Positions 60,848-64,000 of a DNA stretch of 64,000 bases are shown in pieces (the first letter of the stretch is position 1; every line of letters begins with the position of its first letter). Where the stretch lies: positions 124,001-188,000 of the forward strand of contig CALUQG010000002.1 in assembly GCA_944322855.1 (NCBI GenBank). Direction: 5' to 3'. Source of the DNA: Candidatus Gastranaerophilales bacterium. Lineage in GTDB: Bacteria > Cyanobacteriota > Vampirovibrionia > Gastranaerophilales > Gastranaerophilaceae. Both the position numbers and the translations under genes were made by a program. The notes beneath the pieces are model-generated. The model was not told where the DNA came from. It ran no database searches and worked only from the letters and a program-made list of their open reading frames with translations.

Positions 60848-62353
60848 TTAGCCGAATGTTCTTATCACATTTTCAAAAATGTGATATACGTTATTGCGAT
60901 ACTCATTTGCGGCAGGAGATGTGTTAAAGGCGCCGTCATAATGCCTTTCACATTCTGTCCATGCATCAGAGCCGTTCATTTCTTTTGTATGCATCATCAA
61001 TTCATGTGTGTTTGTATATGGCGATAAAGGAAACAAATCATGAATTTGCATAAACGACGGCAATTTTTCTCCAACATTGTTAAATGCAAACAAACATGAA
61101 TTAATTCTATTTAACCTCTGAGGGAAAGGCATTCCGCCATCATCGTTGTCATTGGAAACTTCGGGGCCTCCTGCATATTCACCTGACCAGCTCTGCTGTT
61201 GAGATTCCCATTTTACACTGCAGAAATCATCAGCCTTACCCCAATCTGTTCCTGCAGTAAATCCCATTTCTTTATATTCCTGATTATTGTTACATTTTTC
61301 ACCCACAAATGACAGATCTGTTCTACCGGTTTGTTCTCTTATTTTATAAAGTATATATGCCATTTGAGCTTTATTAGGCAAATCGCCCACTCCTATATAC
61401 CCGTCTCTGTCAATTATATGCTTTGCGCTGTCAAAAAATATTGAATCAAATCCGAGTTCTATTCCCCATACACAGGCATCGATAAAAGCTTTTTCGTCCT
61501 TACCCCAGTTAAATTCATGACCTTTAACCCTCAGCTGTCCGGCAGAAAGAGGCATTCTGAATCCTGTTTTAAAACCCAGTAAATGAGCCATATCATTAAA
61601 TGCTTTTACCTGCTCATCCGCTCCCATTTTTCCATATAAACCGTCTGATGTCAGGGTCTGGCTGATACCTCTGTGTAAATCCGCACAGTATAAAGAATCT
61701 GCATCTTTATATCCATCGCCGTATATTGAAGGATAAAGCTGTGACAACATAATACAGTTTGCAAATGAATTCGGAGATGTCGGAACAGCAACAAGAAGTT
61801 TCATTGTGTTTAAAAGTCCTTCTGTCGCACGATTTCCGTCATATTTTGCAACAACTCTTGGGTTGATTTCTATATAATTAGCTCTTCTTCCCCATTTATC
61901 GCCGAAATTAGGAGATGGTATGTAAGGAGGAATTCCGGGATACTGCATGTCAGGTTTTGTTATTGTACACAACGATTGAATAAGCTGTTCCGGAGTACGT
62001 TTTAAAAGTTCTGCAGGGTGAGCATTTACCCATTTTTTCATGCCAACCTGATATATATGCTCTTTTGTCCAATTATCTTCATACACATCATTTCTGTTTG
62101 TAGAAATCCAGAAAAGTTTTTTTAAAGGCTGCTGATCACCGTAATAGCCTTTAAATGAAACTTTTGACGGTATGCCTATGTACAACCTGTTCAGCATTGA
62201 GCGATTTTTGTCATACTGAAGAAAGCTGTTTGTATTAAATGTGTTTTTACCCATATCCGGTGTTTGGAAAGTTTTTTCAGACTTTAAATTACACGAAAAT
62301 AATTTTCCGTTGACCGGCGAAATTGCACCTATCATAAAAGCAGTAAAACACAA
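60848..62353 (-). CDS. GH13-like (alpha-amylase-fold) protein with N-terminal SFKG motif
   Basis: The ~501-residue product has a TIM-barrel glycosidase look. LGFDSIFFDSAKHI (302-313, D308, K311, H312) matches the alpha-amylase region with the nucleophile, and FVGEKC (349-353, E352) matches the acid/base glutamate. SFKG stands at residues 66-69. The start is unsure: the TTG at 62353 has no ribosome site, and later ATGs are no better. The N-terminal end may be a signal or a leader. It may be secreted; this is not settled. Confidence 0.55.
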   Translation of the reverse strand: MCFTAFMIGAISPVNGKLFSCNLKSEKTFQTPDMGKNTFNTNSFLQYDKNRSMLNRLYIGIPSKVSFKGYYGDQQPLKKLFWISTNRNDVYEDNWTKEHIYQVGMKKWVNAHPAELLKRTPEQLIQSLCTITKPDMQYPGIPPYIPSPNFGDKWGRRANYIEINPRVVAKYDGNRATEGLLNTMKLLVAVPTSPNSFANCIMLSQLYPSIYGDGYKDADSLYCADLHRGISQTLTSDGLYGKMGADEQVKAFNDMAHLLGFKTGFRMPLSAGQLRVKGHEFNWGKDEKAFIDACVWGIELGFDSIFFDSAKHIIDRDGYIGVGDLPNKAQMAYILYKIREQTGRTDLSFVGEKCNNNQEYKEMGFTAGTDWGKADDFCSVKWESQQQSWSGEYAGGPEVSNDNDDGGMPFPQRLNRINSCLFAFNNVGEKLPSFMQIHDLFPLSPYTNTHELMMHTKEMNGSDAWTECERHYDGAFNTSPAANEYRNNVYHIFENVIRTFG

Positions 62354-62475
62354 ACATAAATGTTTTTGCTAGTAAAAATTATTATTTACAAATATTTACC
62401 AGTATCTGAATAGGTCCTTTATTCATTTATCTCTAGAAAATATATGTAAAATAGAAGCATTTAAATAGATTGTTT

Positions 62476-63894
62476 TTACAATTTTGCTCCTGTTGATTTA
62501 TACAAAGAAATATAATCAACAAGCCTTTGAGCTTTTGAATTGTTTTTTTCAATCTGCAGACTTAAAAGCGTTTCTTGATATTGTATATAGTCCAGATATG
62601 ATATTATACCGGCTTTGAGTCTTTCATAAATAAGCTTAATGTTCTTTTTTTCGAGGTTTAACTTTTTAAGATTATTTTTGTCTTTTTGAGTATCATATTT
62701 TACCCGGCAAAGACAGTCATTTATTTCTTGCAGAGCAGTAATATCGATTTGTTTATATTCCTCAAAAATTTGCTCAAATTTTATTTTTTTTATTCTGAGA
62801 TTTGCCATCAAATATCCGCCTGTATAAATTTTCTCAAAAGCGCCAATACCGACAAGTGCCATGATATTTTCCCAGTCAAACAGCCTTTTTAACAAAAGAG
62901 AGTTATATCCTGCGATACCCAGTATTTGAATACTAGGAAGAAATTCTTTTCTTGCAATTTTTACATCCAATCCTGCTTTTTTTAAATCAGCCTCAGCTTT
63001 CATAATATCGGGACGAAATAAAATTATCTCAGAATTTATGTATTGCGGTACAATCTTTTTGTATTCAAGATCGTTAAGTGCTCCTCTCTTCATCTGAAAT
63101 GCATCTGCAGGGTTTTCATCAATATAAACAGCCAGCTCATGAAGCAAAAGATTTCTGTTTCTCATAAGGTCAAGAAGTTCAATCTGTGCTTCTGTATGCA
63201 ATTTGTCTGTATAAGTAACATCATATACAGAGGCGAGCCCTGCTTTATTTCTTTCTTTTGTCAGTTCAAATATCTTTTCTCTGATTTGCGCAACTCTTTG
63301 TTTGATTAATATATTTTCATCGAGTTTTAGTATATTTATATATAACGTAGCAACATCAGATGCCATTGCGATATTAGCAGCCTTTTCTTCATATTCCATT
63401 GCTTCTTTTTCAAGTTTTGCAGATTTTGTTTTGTCATGATTTTTCAAAAATATATCAGCTTCATACCTTGCAATAAAGGGAAGTGCATAGATATTGCTTC
63501 TTGTTTGGGAAAATTCTAAATCAGCTATTTGATTTCTTGCTGTTTTAATTCTGGCAAATGCCGGAGCAAAGGTGATTTCAGGTAATTCATTTGAAAATGT
63601 GCTTTTGACTTTCTGTCTGTACTCTTCAGATTTTAAAGCCGCTTTTTTTATATCATGATTTTTTGTTATTGCCTGACAAACATAGTATTTGAGATATTCA
63701 TCAGAAAAATTATCAAACCAATTTATGTTAATAGAGTTAAGTCTGTATTCGCAGCTGCATTGGAGTTTTGCTGATTTTTCAATAAGCTCTTTTTCTTTTA
63801 TTTCTTTTAAACAAAAAGCATTTGCTTCTGTAAAACAGAAATTAGTTAAAAAGACCAGTAAAACAAAATTCTTTATTAAACTAACTGAACGCAT
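62476..63894 (-). CDS. TolC/NodT-type outer membrane efflux protein
   Basis: The 472-residue product has a signal peptide (1-27, ending ANA) and the outer-membrane-factor fold of long helical hairpins. FRPDIMKAEADLKKAGLDVKIARKEFLPSI is typical of CusC/NodT-type channels, and a similar stretch occurs near the N terminus, reflecting the family's internal repeat. It would form the outer duct of a tripartite exporter. No inner-membrane pump or adaptor is present in this window. A 29-base inverted repeat lies upstream. Confidence 0.82.
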   Translation of the reverse strand: MRSVSLIKNFVLLVFLTNFCFTEANAFCLKEIKEKELIEKSAKLQCSCEYRLNSININWFDNFSDEYLKYYVCQAITKNHDIKKAALKSEEYRQKVKSTFSNELPEITFAPAFARIKTARNQIADLEFSQTRSNIYALPFIARYEADIFLKNHDKTKSAKLEKEAMEYEEKAANIAMASDVATLYINILKLDENILIKQRVAQIREKIFELTKERNKAGLASVYDVTYTDKLHTEAQIELLDLMRNRNLLLHELAVYIDENPADAFQMKRGALNDLEYKKIVPQYINSEIILFRPDIMKAEADLKKAGLDVKIARKEFLPSIQILGIAGYNSLLLKRLFDWENIMALVGIGAFEKIYTGGYLMANLRIKKIKFEQIFEEYKQIDITALQEINDCLCRVKYDTQKDKNNLKKLNLEKKNIKLIYERLKAGIISYLDYIQYQETLLSLQIEKNNSKAQRLVDYISLYKSTGAKL

Positions 63895-63943
63895 GATTTG
63901 AATTCCGTAAATTATTTATTTCTTGTTTTTTATAGAGGGTTAT

Positions 63944-63972
63944 GTTAGCATAATAATTGTTATTATGATAAC
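63944..63972. promoter_or_regulatory. Operator-like inverted repeat upstream of the efflux gene
   Basis: GTTAGCATAATAA and TTATTATGATAAC form 13-base arms with one mismatch around TTG. A possible -10 (TATAAA on the minus strand at 63934-63929) follows, so a repressor bound here could block the efflux gene. Confidence 0.5.
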
Positions 63973-64000
63973 AGTTTTGATGTAGAGGTAAACATTGGCT

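Noticed and set aside
62382-62426. 14-residue minus-strand reading frame upstream of the GH13-like gene
   Set aside because: It is too short, the sequence is AT-rich and no ribosome site precedes it.

Overview
The window reads as chromosome of an AT-rich, diderm, flagellated, non-photosynthetic anaerobe. I infer a gut-type member of the cyanobacterial sister class Vampirovibrionia/Melainabacteria (Gastranaerophilales-like). The grounds are a DUF3326 protein and an AMIN-like domain (families I associate with Cyanobacteria), a complete-looking LPS route marker set (Kdo transferase, MsbA-type exporter), rod/hook flagellar genes with L and P rings, ferredoxin-linked 2-oxoacid oxidation, and a rubredoxin/flavodiiron pair. 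No photosynthesis gene, rRNA, tRNA, CRISPR array or insertion sequence was seen. The taxonomic call is inference; nothing was searched.

Layout. 1-6.4 kb: end of a CDP-glycerol-type transferase, two overlapping unknown membrane proteins, Kdo transferase waaA, the rpsF-ssb-rpsR operon, and an FkbM methyltransferase plus hexapeptide acyltransferase pair (surface polysaccharide). 6.4-12.5 kb: dapA, a degenerate secreted nuclease-like protein, miaB, ftsH, and two orphan small proteins. 12.5-21.5 kb: one long flagellar operon (SLT transglycosylase, flgF-like, flgG, flgA, flgH, flgI, flgJ rod domain, a small unknown, flgN, flgK, flgL) with a promoter/leader carrying three short inverted repeats and a terminator at the end. 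21.5-32 kb: glutaredoxin, a YcgR-like PilZ protein, leuA-like synthase, a STAS-rsmI-unknown operon, membrane unknowns, a possible small RNA, an AMIN-domain protein, ffh, infC and a secreted zincin-like protein. 32-48 kb: unknown membrane protein, msbA, rubredoxin-flavodiiron operon, a UPF0173-DUF3326-prepilin operon, an HD-GYP protein, trmFO, pepA, a stand-alone AICAR transformylase domain, an MFS carrier, folK and a flavoprotein. 48-64 kb: a korDABC-punA operon, a GH57/DUF3536 glycosidase, an OB-fold-like secreted protein, a coaE operon with membrane glycosyltransferase-like proteins, cysS, an ABC-F protein, a GH13-like protein and a TolC-type efflux channel.

How the genes connect. waaA and msbA build and export the LPS core/lipid A; the flagellar operon, the PilZ protein and the HD-GYP phosphodiesterase together suggest c-di-GMP control of motility. 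Rubredoxin, flavodiiron protein and the ferredoxin oxidoreductase fit an anaerobe that burns off O2 or NO. The most unusual recurrent signal is a short SFKG-type motif near the N terminus of four otherwise unrelated unknown or enzyme-like proteins. Other points worth a check are a stand-alone purH transformylase domain, an infC gene whose ribosome site favours an AUU start, near-leaderless genes, operator-like palindromes at ftsH and at the efflux gene, and a C/U-rich small-RNA candidate at about 27.3-27.5 kb.
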